From Sphingomonas sp. NFR15 (GTDB lineage Bacteria; Pseudomonadota; Alphaproteobacteria; Sphingomonadales; Sphingomonadaceae): a stretch of DNA of 64,000 bases. The stretch spans positions 62,001 to 126,000 of the forward strand of contig NZ_FMWX01000001.1 of the NCBI RefSeq assembly GCF_900103265.1. The letters run 5' to 3'. The notes under the pieces were generated by a model that searched no databases, had not been told where the DNA came from, and saw only the letters and a program-made list of their open reading frames with translations. The position numbers and the translations under genes were made by a program. Positions 36,251 to 46,589 of the stretch are shown in pieces. Each line of letters opens with the position of its first letter. Within the stretch, counting starts at the first letter, position 1.

Positions 36251-37720
36251 ATGACCGACACCATCCTCACCAAGCTCAAGGCGGACGGCTGGCTGCGCGA
36301 GATGAACGCGATCGGGGGCGAATGGCGGAGCGCCGACAGCGGCCGAACGGAAGAGGTCACCGACCCGGCGACGGGCACCGTGATCGGAACCATCCCCTGG
36401 GCCGGCGCAGCGGAGACGAACGCGGCGATCGCCGCCGCGCAGGCGGCGTTCAAGCCTTGGTCGATGACACTGGCCGCCGAGCGGGCGGCCGCGCTCCACC
36501 GGATGGCGGCGGTCATCCGGGACCACGCCGAACTGCTCGCGTCGATGCTGACGCTGGAGCAGGGAAAGCCCCTCGCAGAAGCGCGCGCCGAGATCCTGCT
36601 CGGGAGCCAATATGTCCAGTGGTTCGCCGAAGAAGCTCGGCGCATCGATGGCACGATCATCCCCTCGCCTTGGCAGGGTCGGCAAATCCTGGCGACGCGC
36701 GAGGCCGTCGGGGTGGTCGCGGCGATTTCGCCCTGGAATTTCCCGTTCTCGATGCTTTCTCGCAAAATCGCCCCAGCCTTGGCGGCGGGTTGCACCGTTG
36801 TCGTCAAGCCGTCCGAATTCACCGCCTATTGCGGGCTGCTGTGGGCGGTCCTGGCTGAGAAGGCCGGCATCCCTGCCGGTGTCATCAATGTCGTGACGGG
36901 CGACGCCGGCGCGATCGGCGGCGCGCTGACCACCAGCCCGCTGGTGCGCAAATTGACCTTCACCGGCTCGACCCGCGTCGGGAAGATTCTTTACGAGCAA
37001 TCGGGCGCGACGATGAAGAAGCTCTCGATGGAACTCGGCGGCAATGCCCCTTTCCTTGTCTTCGACGACGCCGATCTGGAGAAAGCCGTCGAGGGCGCGA
37101 TCGCCTCGAAATACCGCAACAGCGGCCAGACCTGCGTTTGCACCAATCGTTTCTATGTTCAGGACGGCATCTACGAGGTATTCGCCGAGCGGCTTACCGA
37201 GCGGGTGAAGGCGCTCAAGGTCGGAAACGGCTTCGACCCTGATGTTCAGCAAGGTCCGCTCATCAACGATGCAGCCGTGAAGAAGGTCTCGGCGCATGTC
37301 GAGGACGCAGTGGCGAAGGGCGGCGTGGTGCTTACCGGCGGCAGCCCGCACGCCCTCGGCGGTACCTTCTACGAACCGACGGTGATCCGCGACGCGAACC
37401 AGGACATGCTCGTCGCACGCGAGGAGACGTTCGGCCCGGTGGCGGCGTTGTTCCGCTTCACGCATGAACAGGACGGCATCGACGCCGCCAACGCCACCGA
37501 ATTCGGTCTGGCGGCCTATTTCTATACGCGCGACCTTTCGCGCACCTTCCGCGTCGCGCGCGCGTTGGAGGCTGGCATGGTCGGGATCAACGAAGGGATC
37601 ATCACCAGCGAAGTGGCGCCGTTCGGCGGCGTGAAGGACAGCGGCATCGGCCGCGAAGGGTCGAGCTTCGGCATCGACGAGTTCCTGCACGTCAAATACC
37701 TTTGCGTCGGTGGGCTATGA
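36251..37720 (+). CDS. gabD: NAD(P)-dependent succinate-semialdehyde dehydrogenase family protein
   Basis: 489-aa aldehyde dehydrogenase. The ISPWNFPFSM and VVVKPSEFT cofactor motifs, catalytic Glu in SMELGGNAPFLVF, and catalytic Cys in SGQTCVCTNRFYV are all present; the Cys-Val-Cys arrangement is typical for the GabD subgroup. It oxidises succinic semialdehyde, or in some sphingomonads other short semialdehydes formed in sugar breakdown, to the acid. Start at 36251 follows GGAGACAG. It stands alone between carbohydrate genes, with 222 bp to the next gene. Confidence 0.88.
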   Translation: MTDTILTKLKADGWLREMNAIGGEWRSADSGRTEEVTDPATGTVIGTIPWAGAAETNAAIAAAQAAFKPWSMTLAAERAAALHRMAAVIRDHAELLASMLTLEQGKPLAEARAEILLGSQYVQWFAEEARRIDGTIIPSPWQGRQILATREAVGVVAAISPWNFPFSMLSRKIAPALAAGCTVVVKPSEFTAYCGLLWAVLAEKAGIPAGVINVVTGDAGAIGGALTTSPLVRKLTFTGSTRVGKILYEQSGATMKKLSMELGGNAPFLVFDDADLEKAVEGAIASKYRNSGQTCVCTNRFYVQDGIYEVFAERLTERVKALKVGNGFDPDVQQGPLINDAAVKKVSAHVEDAVAKGGVVLTGGSPHALGGTFYEPTVIRDANQDMLVAREETFGPVAALFRFTHEQDGIDAANATEFGLAAYFYTRDLSRTFRVARALEAGMVGINEGIITSEVAPFGGVKDSGIGREGSSFGIDEFLHVKYLCVGGL

Positions 37721-37850
37721 TGCGCCTGCGGTCTGCTGCGGAGGCGCGCGTCCCCGGCGTATAGCAGGACGCGATGGCGATGTTCGGCATATCGCCCGTC
37801 AATCCAGAAACCACCATTTCGCGCGGAAGCAGATATGTCCGACAAGTTAA

Positions 37851-39119
<1,269 letters not shown>

Positions 39120-39167
39120 CATCTCGCCACACGTATAACATCTTGATCGGGGCCCGCTGGAGAAGAC

Positions 39168-40562
39168 ATGCGCACCATCATCCTCGCAACCGCGGTTCTT
39201 TCCGTTTCGGCACCCGCCGTCGCGCAGGCGGATCGTCCTCGTGTCGTGATCGACACGGGTGCCCTTGTCGGCCGGAGCGACGATGGAGTCCTATCCTTCA
39301 AGGGCATACCGTTCGCGGCTCCCCCCGTGGGCGCGCTGCGCTGGCGGGCGCCCCAAACTCCCGCAAAATGGTCTGGGGAACGCGATGCAGGCCAATATGG
39401 CCATGATTGCATGCAGCTCCCCTTCCGGAGCGACGCCGCTCCGCTTGGCACCGCCCCGGCGGAGGACTGCCTGTACGCGAACGTGTGGAGACCCGCGCAC
39501 GCCAGCGCCAAACTGCCCGTGATGGTGTGGATTTACGGCGGCGGCTTCGTGAACGGTGGCTCATCTCCGCCCACCTATTCGGGCGCCGAACTCGCGAGGC
39601 GAGGCATTATGGTCGTCAGCTTCAACTATCGCCTTGGTCGGTTCGGGACATTCGCTCACCCGCAACTGACCGCGGCCAATCCGGACAACGGCCTATTGGC
39701 AAACTATGGGTATATGGATCAGCTGGCGGCGCTGCGGTGGGTCCGCCGCAACATCGCGGCCTTTGGCGGCGATCCTGCCGATGTGACGATTATCGGCGAA
39801 AGCGCTGGCGGAATGTCGGTTCACGCCCTCATCACATCTCCGCTTGCGATCGGCCTTTTTCACAGGGCCGTGATCGAGTCGGGCGGTCCGAGCGCGGAGC
39901 CCGGCACCACTCTCGCCACAGCGGAGGGGATCGGGGTCGCGTTCGCCAAGTCCAAAGGTATCGAAGCAAACGATCCGCGGGCCCTGGCGAAACTTCGCGC
40001 GCTGCCCGCCAATCAGGTAGTCGATGGCTTGAACCTCGCCACCATGGCCACGCCGCCTGGTCAGCCCAGAACCTTCACCGGCCCGATCGCGGACGGTCGA
40101 ATCGCGGTGGATACGATTGCTGCCTACCAGAACGGCCGGTTCAGCAAGGTGCCCGTCCTGCTCGGGGCGACTAGCGACGATATCGGCGGCCCTGCCGGCT
40201 ATATGATTACCGGTGCCCGCAAGATGGCCGCGCTATTCGCTTCCAACGGAATACCAACCTACTATTATCGGTTCTCCTACGTCGCCAACGCGGCCCAGAC
40301 TGCGAGCGGGCAAGGTGCCAAACATGCGACGGATATTCCGTTCTTTTTCGACACCGCATCCATAAAATATGGCGACCAGACCACCGATACCGATCGCGCC
40401 GCATCACGGACGATAAGCAACTATCTGGTCAACTTCGTGAAGCGCGGCGATCCCAACGGAGATGCATTGGCAGCCTGGCCCCGCTATTCGACCGGCCGAG
40501 CATCCATGCTTACCTTCGATATCGATAGCGTCGCGCGGCTAACGCCAGATGCGCTTCCTTAA
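39168..40562 (+). CDS. Secreted type-B carboxylesterase
   Basis: 464 aa with a signal peptide ending PAVAQA. Type-B features: oxyanion loop VWIYGGGFVNGG, nucleophile Ser in GESAGGMSV, and His in GAKHATDIPFFF. The acidic member lies near LLGATSDDIGG; the usual consensus is a Glu in an xxDEG motif, so this position is atypical. At 464 residues it is somewhat shorter than most family members (about 500-550), with the shortfall before the His region. It follows the feruloyl-esterase-like gene by 48 bp and probably shares its transcript. Confidence 0.88.
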   Translation: MRTIILATAVLSVSAPAVAQADRPRVVIDTGALVGRSDDGVLSFKGIPFAAPPVGALRWRAPQTPAKWSGERDAGQYGHDCMQLPFRSDAAPLGTAPAEDCLYANVWRPAHASAKLPVMVWIYGGGFVNGGSSPPTYSGAELARRGIMVVSFNYRLGRFGTFAHPQLTAANPDNGLLANYGYMDQLAALRWVRRNIAAFGGDPADVTIIGESAGGMSVHALITSPLAIGLFHRAVIESGGPSAEPGTTLATAEGIGVAFAKSKGIEANDPRALAKLRALPANQVVDGLNLATMATPPGQPRTFTGPIADGRIAVDTIAAYQNGRFSKVPVLLGATSDDIGGPAGYMITGARKMAALFASNGIPTYYYRFSYVANAAQTASGQGAKHATDIPFFFDTASIKYGDQTTDTDRAASRTISNYLVNFVKRGDPNGDALAAWPRYSTGRASMLTFDIDSVARLTPDALP

Positions 40563-40578
40563 GGCGGTAGAGCCGGTC

Positions 40579-40611
40579 AGGGGCATGCGCCAAAGTTGGA
40601 AGCATGCCTTT
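40579..40611 (+). terminator. Terminator-like hairpin after the carboxylesterase gene
   Basis: GGCATGC (40582-40588) pairs with GCATGCC (40602-40608) across a 13-base loop, followed by TTT. It lies 16 bases past the stop codon. Confidence 0.45.
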
Positions 40612-40830
40612 AGCTGCGCAGACGGATGATGTCGCCCACTGAAGGAGACACGCGCGAGCGGTCAGTCACCGAACCGCTGGAGCCAAAGGCGTAGCGGCCA
40701 CGCGCCGGCCAAGCTCCGAATCGTGAATCCGCTTCTCGCGATGTGGAGATTGTTGGTTTGCGCACCGGCGAACACGCGCAGTACGTTAGCTTCAGATCCG
40801 TACGACCTAACCAACAGGAAGTTTGAGAAA

Positions 40831-40906
40831 TGGTGGAGCCGAGGGGGATCGAACCCCTGACCTTTCGCATGCCATGCGAACGCTCTCCCAGCTGAGCTAC
40901 GGCCCC
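40831..40906 (-). tRNA. tRNA-Ala (GGC)
   Basis: 76 nt including an encoded CCA. Minus-strand sequence folds as GGGGCCG acceptor, D-arm GCTCAGCTGGGAGAGC, anticodon stem TTCGC/GCGAA with loop ATGGCAT (anticodon GGC, reads GCC/GCU), and T-arm CAGGGGTTCGATCCCCCTC. All stems pair. Confidence 0.97.
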
Positions 40907-41006
40907 ATTTCTCTCGGGCCGTTTGGCCCTCGGGAGGCGACGCCACTAGCCGGGCGTCGCTGGCTTGGCAAGCGGCGAAATCGCCGCCTGCCGCCATTTT
41001 TTCAAA

Positions 41007-41324
41007 TCAATGTTCTTCGTCTTCGGTTGGAGCTTCCACGCCGAGATCATCATCGCCGCCGAGGTCGACCTCGTCGTCGGGGGACGGCTCTTCGTCTTCG
41101 CCGATATCCAGCGCCTCGTCGTCACCGGCGAGATCGTCATCCTTCTTCAATGCCTCGGGCTTGGGCGAATCGAATGGCAGCGGCTGCTTCGACTTCAGGA
41201 TCGGCTCCGGCTCCCACGTCGACCCGCATTCGATGCAGGTAACGGGATCGTCCTTGCCGAGATCATAGAAACGCGTTGCGCACTTCGGACACGATCGCTT
41301 CGTGCCCCATTCCGGCTTAATCAT
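41007..41324 (-). CDS. TIGR02300 family protein (FYDLN acid domain)
   Basis: 105 aa. Two CxxC pairs (SCPKCATRFYDL and VTCIECGSTW) form a zinc-ribbon-like N-terminus, followed by a Pro/Lys linker and a very acidic tail rich in Asp and Glu. The CATRFYDL motif defines this alphaproteobacterial family of unknown function. The longer frame upstream overlaps aroA and is not used. It is divergent from aroA (105-bp gap), a common arrangement in this lineage. Confidence 0.93.
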   Translation of the reverse strand: MIKPEWGTKRSCPKCATRFYDLGKDDPVTCIECGSTWEPEPILKSKQPLPFDSPKPEALKKDDDLAGDDEALDIGEDEEPSPDDEVDLGGDDDLGVEAPTEDEEH

Positions 41325-41429
41325 ATGCCGTTTGGACCTTTCAAACTTCGGATAACCCTGGGGGTGAACCCCGTCAAAGTGGCGCGCGCCTTGCCATAGC
41401 GCAAGGGCGCTGTCAAAAGCCCGGGCCCG

Positions 41430-42776
41430 ATGCCCCATGCCAATCCCACCCCCCGCGAAATCCACGCCTCCGGCCCGCTGCGCGGTCGCGTTGCCGTGCC
41501 CGGTGACAAATCGATCAGCCACCGCGCGCTGATGTTCTCCGCGCTCGCGGTCGGCGAAAGCCGGGTCGAGGGGCTGCTCGAGGGCGAAGACGTGCTCGCT
41601 ACCGCCGCCGCGCTCCGCGCCATGGGCGCCGAGATAGAACGCGGCGCGGACGGTATCTGGCGAATCCACGGCGTCGGCGTCGGCGGACTGCTCCAGCCGC
41701 AGGGTGCGCTGGAGATGGGCAACTCGGGCACCTCGACACGACTGCTGATGGGGCTGATCGCCAGCCACGCGATCACCGCCGCCTTCACCGGCGACGCCTC
41801 GCTGACCAAGCGCCCAATGGGGCGCGTGATCGAGCCGCTGTCGCGGATGGGCGCGAGCTTCACCGCCTATCCGGGCGGGCGGCTGCCGCTGATCCTGCGC
41901 GGCATCAACCCAGCGGTGCCGATCGACTACACGCTGCCGGTCGCCTCGGCGCAGGTGAAGTCGGCGGTGCTGCTGGCGGGGCTCAACACCCCCGGCATCA
42001 CCCGCGTGATCGAGCCGATCGCGACGCGCGACCATAGCGAGCGGATGCTGCGCGGCTTCGGCGCGACCGTGGAGGTGGAGCAGACGCCGCAAGGGCGCAT
42101 CATCGCCATCAGCGGCGAGGCCGAATTGAAGCCGCAACAGATCGTCGTGCCGGGCGATCCGTCGTCCGCCGCCTTTCTCGTCGTCGCGGCGACGATCGTG
42201 CCCGGGTCCGACGTGGTGGTCGAGAATGTCGGCCTCAACCCGACCCGCGCCGGCATCTTCACCGCGCTCAGGATGATGGGCGCCGACATCACCGAAGTGA
42301 ACCCGCGCGAGGTCGGCGGCGAGCCGGTTGCGGATCTGCGCGTCCGTCACGCGCAACTAAAAGCGATCGAAGTGCCCGCCGAGCTCGCACCGAGCATGAT
42401 CGACGAATATCCAATCCTGTTCGTCGCCGCCGCTTTCGCCGAGGGGCGCACCGTCGCACGCGGCGCGCACGAACTGCGCGTCAAGGAATCGGACCGGATC
42501 GCCGCGATGGCCGCCGCGCTCGGCGCGTGCGGGGTCGCAACACACGAATATGAGGACGGCTTGGCTGTACAGGGCAATGGCGGCGGAGCGATCGCCGGCG
42601 GCGGCACCGTCGCCACCCAGCTCGATCACCGGATCGCGATGAGCATGGCGGTCGCCGGGCTCAACACACGCACCCCGCTCACGCTCGATGATTCCGCACC
42701 GATCGCGACCAGCTACCCGATCTTTTTCGAATCGCTGGACAGACTGCGTGGCGCCAACGCGGGGGTGGAGGCATGA
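41430..42776 (+). CDS. aroA: 3-phosphoshikimate 1-carboxyvinyltransferase (EPSP synthase)
   Basis: 448 aa. Converts shikimate-3-phosphate and PEP to EPSP in aromatic amino-acid synthesis. Seen: PGDKSISHRAL, MGNSGTSTRLL, SLTKRPMGR, ASAQVKSAVLLAGLN, ATRDHSERMLRGFG, SMIDEYPILFVAAAFAEG and LRVKESDRIAAM. These align with the class II branch found in alphaproteobacteria and Gram-positives. The stop overlaps the cmk start by 4 bp (ATGA), so the two are co-translated. Confidence 0.97.
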   Translation: MPHANPTPREIHASGPLRGRVAVPGDKSISHRALMFSALAVGESRVEGLLEGEDVLATAAALRAMGAEIERGADGIWRIHGVGVGGLLQPQGALEMGNSGTSTRLLMGLIASHAITAAFTGDASLTKRPMGRVIEPLSRMGASFTAYPGGRLPLILRGINPAVPIDYTLPVASAQVKSAVLLAGLNTPGITRVIEPIATRDHSERMLRGFGATVEVEQTPQGRIIAISGEAELKPQQIVVPGDPSSAAFLVVAATIVPGSDVVVENVGLNPTRAGIFTALRMMGADITEVNPREVGGEPVADLRVRHAQLKAIEVPAELAPSMIDEYPILFVAAAFAEGRTVARGAHELRVKESDRIAAMAAALGACGVATHEYEDGLAVQGNGGGAIAGGGTVATQLDHRIAMSMAVAGLNTRTPLTLDDSAPIATSYPIFFESLDRLRGANAGVEA

Positions 42777-43417
42777 TCATCGCCGTCGATGGCCCTGCCG
42801 CCTCGGGGAAAGGCACGATCGCTCGCGCGCTCGCCAGCCATTATCGTCTCCCGTATCTCGACACCGGGCTGCTATACCGGGCGGTCGCGGCCAACGTCGC
42901 GCTGCTCGACCTTGATCCCACGATCGAGGCAGATGCTGTCGCCGCGACCGACTTCGACGAGTCCTTGCTCGACGATCCGGCATTGCGCGACGATGATACT
43001 GGCAAACGTGCGTCGATCGTCTCGGCGCATCCGCTGGTGCGCGCGGCCTTGTTCCACCGCCAGCGCCGTTTCGCCAACCAGCCCGGCGGCGCGGTGCTCG
43101 ACGGCCGCGACATCGGCACGGTGATCGCACCCGAGGCCGACGCCAAATTGTTCGTCAAGGCGACCCCGACGATCCGCGCGCGCCGCCGCCATTCCGAACT
43201 GCGCGAACGCGGCTCGAACGTCAGCATGGACAAGGTGCTCGCCGACATCCGCGCGCGCGACCAGCGCGATTCGATGCGCAGCAGCGCACCGCTCCTCGCG
43301 GCAAACGACGCCGCATTGCTCGACACCAGCTTTCTGTCGATCGAGGCGGCGCTGAAGCGCGCGATCGAGTTGGTAGAGCGACAGGTGAAGCTGAAAGCGG
43401 AAAACCGGCGCGGCTGA
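42773..43417 (+). CDS. cmk: Cytidylate kinase
   Basis: 214 aa. P-loop GPAASGKGT at residues 7-15, LDTGLLYRAVA substrate region, DGRDIGTVIAPEADAKLFV and the lid-like RARDQRDSMRS. It phosphorylates CMP/dCMP. aroA-cmk-rpsA is a widespread gene order; here two small genes stand between cmk and rpsA. Confidence 0.96.
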   Translation: MIIAVDGPAASGKGTIARALASHYRLPYLDTGLLYRAVAANVALLDLDPTIEADAVAATDFDESLLDDPALRDDDTGKRASIVSAHPLVRAALFHRQRRFANQPGGAVLDGRDIGTVIAPEADAKLFVKATPTIRARRRHSELRERGSNVSMDKVLADIRARDQRDSMRSSAPLLAANDAALLDTSFLSIEAALKRAIELVERQVKLKAENRRG

Positions 43418-43439
43418 CCACGCGCGGTCACCAGGCCGG

Positions 43440-43622
43440 CTAACTCTGTCCCCGATCGAGCGTGTCGCTCGGGCTGCGCGCATCACCTTCCTTCTGATGC
43501 TCGGTTGAGAGGTTCGGCGCGGGCTGGGTTTCCGTCGCGGCGTTGTCGGCGGTCTTCTTCTCGCCCGGCTCGGTCGAGAGGTTGGGGCGCGGCTGCGTTT
43601 CGGTGTGCGTATCGTCTGGCAT
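43440..43622 (-). CDS. Small stress-regulated protein with duplicated TETQPxPNLSTE motif
   Basis: 60-aa very hydrophilic, probably disordered protein. Two near-identical segments, TETQPRPNLSTE and TETQPAPNLSTE, are separated by a short Lys/Glu/Ala linker; no membrane segment, signal or Cys is present. The start at 43622 is set by AGGAG 8 bases upstream and by the EcfG promoter ending 24 bases before it, which leaves no room for the ATG at 43640. I do not recognise a family. The full-consensus EcfG promoter makes this a general-stress gene, inserted in the cmk-rpsA interval on the opposite strand. Confidence 0.75.
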   Translation of the reverse strand: MPDDTHTETQPRPNLSTEPGEKKTADNAATETQPAPNLSTEHQKEGDARSPSDTLDRGQS

Positions 43623-43645
43623 GGGGTTGCTCCTTGCCATGACTC

Positions 43646-43671
43646 AACGAGCCGCACCTGAGCGCCGTTCC
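43646..43671 (-). promoter_or_regulatory. EcfG-type general-stress promoter of the TETQP repeat gene
   Basis: On the minus strand: GGAAC (43671-43667), 17-base spacer, CGTT (43649-43646). Full consensus; leader of about 15-20 bases to the start at 43622. Confidence 0.8.
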
Positions 43672-43727
43672 CCCTTTGCTTTCCGCACGGAGGCGATACA
43701 CTGCGCGCGGCTGTCGAGGAGGGTTTG

Positions 43728-44084
43728 ATGGGTGTGACCGGTGTGGGTGGCATCTTCTTCCGCGCCGATGATCCCGACGCGTTGCGGCATTGGTATCGCA
43801 CGCATCTCGGGGTCGGCGGTGAGGGCTATGAGCCTTGGCCGCAGAGCGCCGGGCCTACGCTGTTTATGCCCTTCGCCACGAACACGGATATGTGGCCGCG
43901 CGAAAAGCCGTGGATGCTCAACTTCCGCGTCGATAATCTCGACGCGTTGCTGGCCACGCTGCGCGGGGCGGATATCGCCATCGAACTCGACCCCGCGTGG
44001 GACACCCCGGAGACGGGTCGCTTCGCCCGCATCCATGATCCCGAAGGCAATCCGATCGAGCTTTGGCAGCCGCCGGCGGAGTAG
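43728..44084 (+). CDS. VOC (glyoxalase/bleomycin resistance) family protein
   Basis: 118 aa, one VOC domain of two beta-alpha-beta-beta-beta modules. It starts with GVGGIFFRADDPDALRHWYR and ends with the usual ARIHDPEGNPIELWQP, whose Glu is a standard metal ligand. GAGGAGGG precedes the ATG at 43728 (a TTG lies 3 bases before it). Such proteins bind a divalent metal and act on small substrates or bind drugs; the substrate here is unknown. Confidence 0.85.
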   Translation: MGVTGVGGIFFRADDPDALRHWYRTHLGVGGEGYEPWPQSAGPTLFMPFATNTDMWPREKPWMLNFRVDNLDALLATLRGADIAIELDPAWDTPETGRFARIHDPEGNPIELWQPPAE

Positions 44085-44335
44085 GTTCCGGTCTGGCGTC
44101 GCCTTGCGTCGAGAGCGACCGCGCGCTATAGATTGGCGGTCCAGCGGGCAGGCGCTCGTGGAGGAAGGCGCGGAGGTTTATCTTCTTGCGCCTGTTCGGC
44201 TTGGTCGAGCACTCCTTCGCTTCGCTCACCCGCGCGGATGCTGCGGCGGCATGAGGCTGTCGCGGCGTATCGGCTAGAAGACCGCCGGAGACAACCGGCC
44301 GGCCGGAAACGTTAAGACCAGGAACCGACTCCTTT

Positions 44336-46057
44336 ATGGCCACTATGGCATCCCCCACGCGCGACGATTTCGCAGCCCTTCTCGAACAGACGCTCGGCGG
44401 CGCCGACAGCTTCGAAGGCCGCGTCGTCAAGGGCACCGTCACCGGCATCGAGAATGATCTCGCCGTGATCGACGTGGGCCTCAAGTCCGAAGGCCGCGTG
44501 CCGCTGCGCGAATTTGCCGCCCCCGGCCAGAAGGCCGATCTCAAGGTTGGCGACGAAGTCGAAGTCTATGTCGATCGCGTCGAGAACGTCCACGGCGAAG
44601 CGATGCTGTCGCGCGACCGCGCCCGCCGCGAAGCCGCCTGGGACACGCTCGAGACCGAATTCGCCAAGACCGCGCGCGTCGAGGGCGTCATCTTCGGCCG
44701 CGTCAAGGGCGGCTTTACGGTCGATCTCAACGGCGCCGTCGCGTTCCTGCCCGGCTCGCAGGTCGATATCCGTCCGGTGCGCGATGTCACTCCGCTGATG
44801 GACATCCCCCAGCCCTTCCAGATCCTCAAGATGGACCGCAAGCGCGGCAACATCGTCGTGTCGCGTCGCGCGATCCTCGAAGAGACCCGCGCCGAGCAGC
44901 GTTCGGGCCTGATCCTCAGCCTCGCCGAGGGTCAGATCATCGACGGCGTCGTCAAGAACATCACCGATTACGGTGCGTTCGTCGACTTGGGCGGCATCGA
45001 CGGCCTGCTCCACGTCACCGATCTCAGCTACAAGCGCGTCGGCCATCCTTCGGAAGTTCTCAACATTGGCGATACCGTCAAGGTTCAGATCATCCGCATC
45101 AACAAGGACACGCAGCGCATCTCGCTCGGCATGAAGCAGCTCGAGAGCGATCCGTGGGATGGTGCATCGGCCAAGTATCCGGTCGGCGCGAAGCTCACCG
45201 GCCGCGTCACGAACATCACCGAATATGGTGCGTTCGTCGAGCTGGAAGCGGGCATCGAGGGCCTCGTCCACGTGTCCGAAATGTCGTGGACCAAGAAGAA
45301 CGTGCATCCGGGCAAGATTGTCTCGACTTCGCAGGAAGTCGATGTCGTCGTGCTCGAGGTCGATCCCGACAAGCGCCGCATTTCGCTCGGCCTCAAGCAG
45401 GCACAGGCCAATCCGTGGGAGGCGTTCCTCGAAGCGCATCCGATCGGCTCGACCGTCGAGGGTGAAGTCAAGAACGCGACCGAATTCGGCCTGTTCATCG
45501 GCCTCGACAACGACGTCGATGGCATGGTCCACATGTCGGACATCGCCTGGGGCGTGTCGGGCGAAGACGCGCTCAACCTCCACCGCAAGGGCGAGGTCGT
45601 CCAGGCCGTCGTTCTCGACATCGACGCCGAGAAGGAGCGTATCTCGCTCGGCATGAAGCAGCTTGAGCGTGGTGCTCCGGCGAGCGGCGGTGCGGCTGCC
45701 GGCGGTGGTGCTGGTTCGGGCCTCAACAAGAACGCGATCGTCACCGTCACCGTGCTCGAAGTCCGCGACGCGGGCCTCGAAGTTCAGGTCGGCGACGATG
45801 GCGCGACCGGCTTCATCAAGCGCACGGATCTCGGCCGCGACCGCGACGAACAGCGTCCGGAGCGTTTCCAGGTCGGGCAGAAGTTCGACGCGATGGTGAC
45901 CGGCTTTGATCGTTCGAAGAAGCCGACCTTCTCGGTCAAGGCGATGCAGATCTCCGAAGAGAAGCAGGCCGTGGCGCAGTACGGTTCGTCCGACTCGGGC
46001 GCGTCGCTTGGCGACATCCTCGGCGAGGCGCTCAAGGCGCGCAACGAGAAGCGCTGA
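44336..46057 (+). CDS. rpsA: 30S ribosomal protein S1
   Basis: 573 aa, six S1 RNA-binding repeats. Repeats 3-5 are the clearest (VKNITDYGAFVDLGGIDGLLH, VTNITEYGAFVELEAGIEGLVH, VKNATEFGLFIGLDNDVDGMVH). A Gly/Ala-rich linker (GAPASGGAAAGGGAGSG) separates repeats 5 and 6, as in other alphaproteobacterial S1 proteins. S1 binds mRNA leaders and delivers them to the small subunit. Starts are ATG at 44336 or 44345; AGGAA lies about 12 bases before the first. A strong terminator hairpin follows. Confidence 0.97.
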   Translation: MATMASPTRDDFAALLEQTLGGADSFEGRVVKGTVTGIENDLAVIDVGLKSEGRVPLREFAAPGQKADLKVGDEVEVYVDRVENVHGEAMLSRDRARREAAWDTLETEFAKTARVEGVIFGRVKGGFTVDLNGAVAFLPGSQVDIRPVRDVTPLMDIPQPFQILKMDRKRGNIVVSRRAILEETRAEQRSGLILSLAEGQIIDGVVKNITDYGAFVDLGGIDGLLHVTDLSYKRVGHPSEVLNIGDTVKVQIIRINKDTQRISLGMKQLESDPWDGASAKYPVGAKLTGRVTNITEYGAFVELEAGIEGLVHVSEMSWTKKNVHPGKIVSTSQEVDVVVLEVDPDKRRISLGLKQAQANPWEAFLEAHPIGSTVEGEVKNATEFGLFIGLDNDVDGMVHMSDIAWGVSGEDALNLHRKGEVVQAVVLDIDAEKERISLGMKQLERGAPASGGAAAGGGAGSGLNKNAIVTVTVLEVRDAGLEVQVGDDGATGFIKRTDLGRDRDEQRPERFQVGQKFDAMVTGFDRSKKPTFSVKAMQISEEKQAVAQYGSSDSGASLGDILGEALKARNEKR

Positions 46058-46066
46058 TCTGAACGT

Positions 46067-46097
46067 GGTGGGTCGTCGGCGATGCCGGCGGCCCACC
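46067..46097 (+). terminator. Rho-independent-type terminator of rpsA
   Basis: GGTGGGTCGTCGGC / GCCGGCGGCCCACC forms a 14-bp stem (two G-U pairs) with a GAT loop, followed by TTGCTTTG. It lies 9 bases past the rpsA stop. Confidence 0.75.
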
Positions 46098-46249
46098 TTG
46101 CTTTGCCGGTTGCACCGGAATGGCCCTTTCGGCCTTATTTACGTTTACACCTCTCGCACATTGATCTACGTCTAGTTTTAAATCACGCATCTCTCATGGG
46201 AGACTGTGGTATGATCGTGGATGTATTTTAATCGGGAGCTTACAGCGCA

Positions 46250-46528
46250 ATGATCCGATCGGAACTGGTCCAGTTGCTGGCCGAGCAGAATCCCGATCTG
46301 GCGCCGCGCGATATCGAGGCGATCGTCTCGACGTTTTTCGATGAAATTTCAAAGCGTTTGGCAAGCGGCGGACGCGTCGAGCTGCGCGGCTTCGGCGCCT
46401 TCTCAACGCGTGCGCGCGACGCTCGGACCGGCCGCAATCCCCGCACTGGCGAATTGGTCGATGTCACGGCAAAGCGGGTTCCGTATTTCAAACCGGGCAA
46501 GGAAATGCGCCTTCGCCTCAACGTATGA
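46250..46528 (+). CDS. ihfB: Integration host factor beta subunit
   Basis: 92-aa DNA-bending protein of the HU/IHF family. It begins [15 protein letters not shown] and has the conserved [14 protein letters not shown] and the beta-arm [22 protein letters not shown], whose Pro intercalates in DNA. It pairs with an alpha subunit encoded elsewhere. rpsA-ihfB order is conserved in proteobacteria. It is followed by the intron-containing tRNA-Leu gene. Confidence 0.96.
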   Translation: MIRSELVQLLAEQNPDLAPRDIEAIVSTFFDEISKRLASGGRVELRGFGAFSTRARDARTGRNPRTGELVDVTAKRVPYFKPGKEMRLRLNV

Positions 46529-46589
46529 GTCGCCCGCGCAGATCGCGCTTGGCTGATCCAGACTTGCCGTTTATGCACCCCTTGATGAT

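Noticed and set aside
40563..40830. Possible mobile-element attachment site at tRNA-Ala
   Set aside because: No second copy of the tRNA 3' end and no integrase gene in the window.
44312..46096. 594-aa minus-strand frame opposite rpsA
   Set aside because: Repetitive Asp/Arg/Leu sequence mirrors the S1 repeats; no independent start signals.
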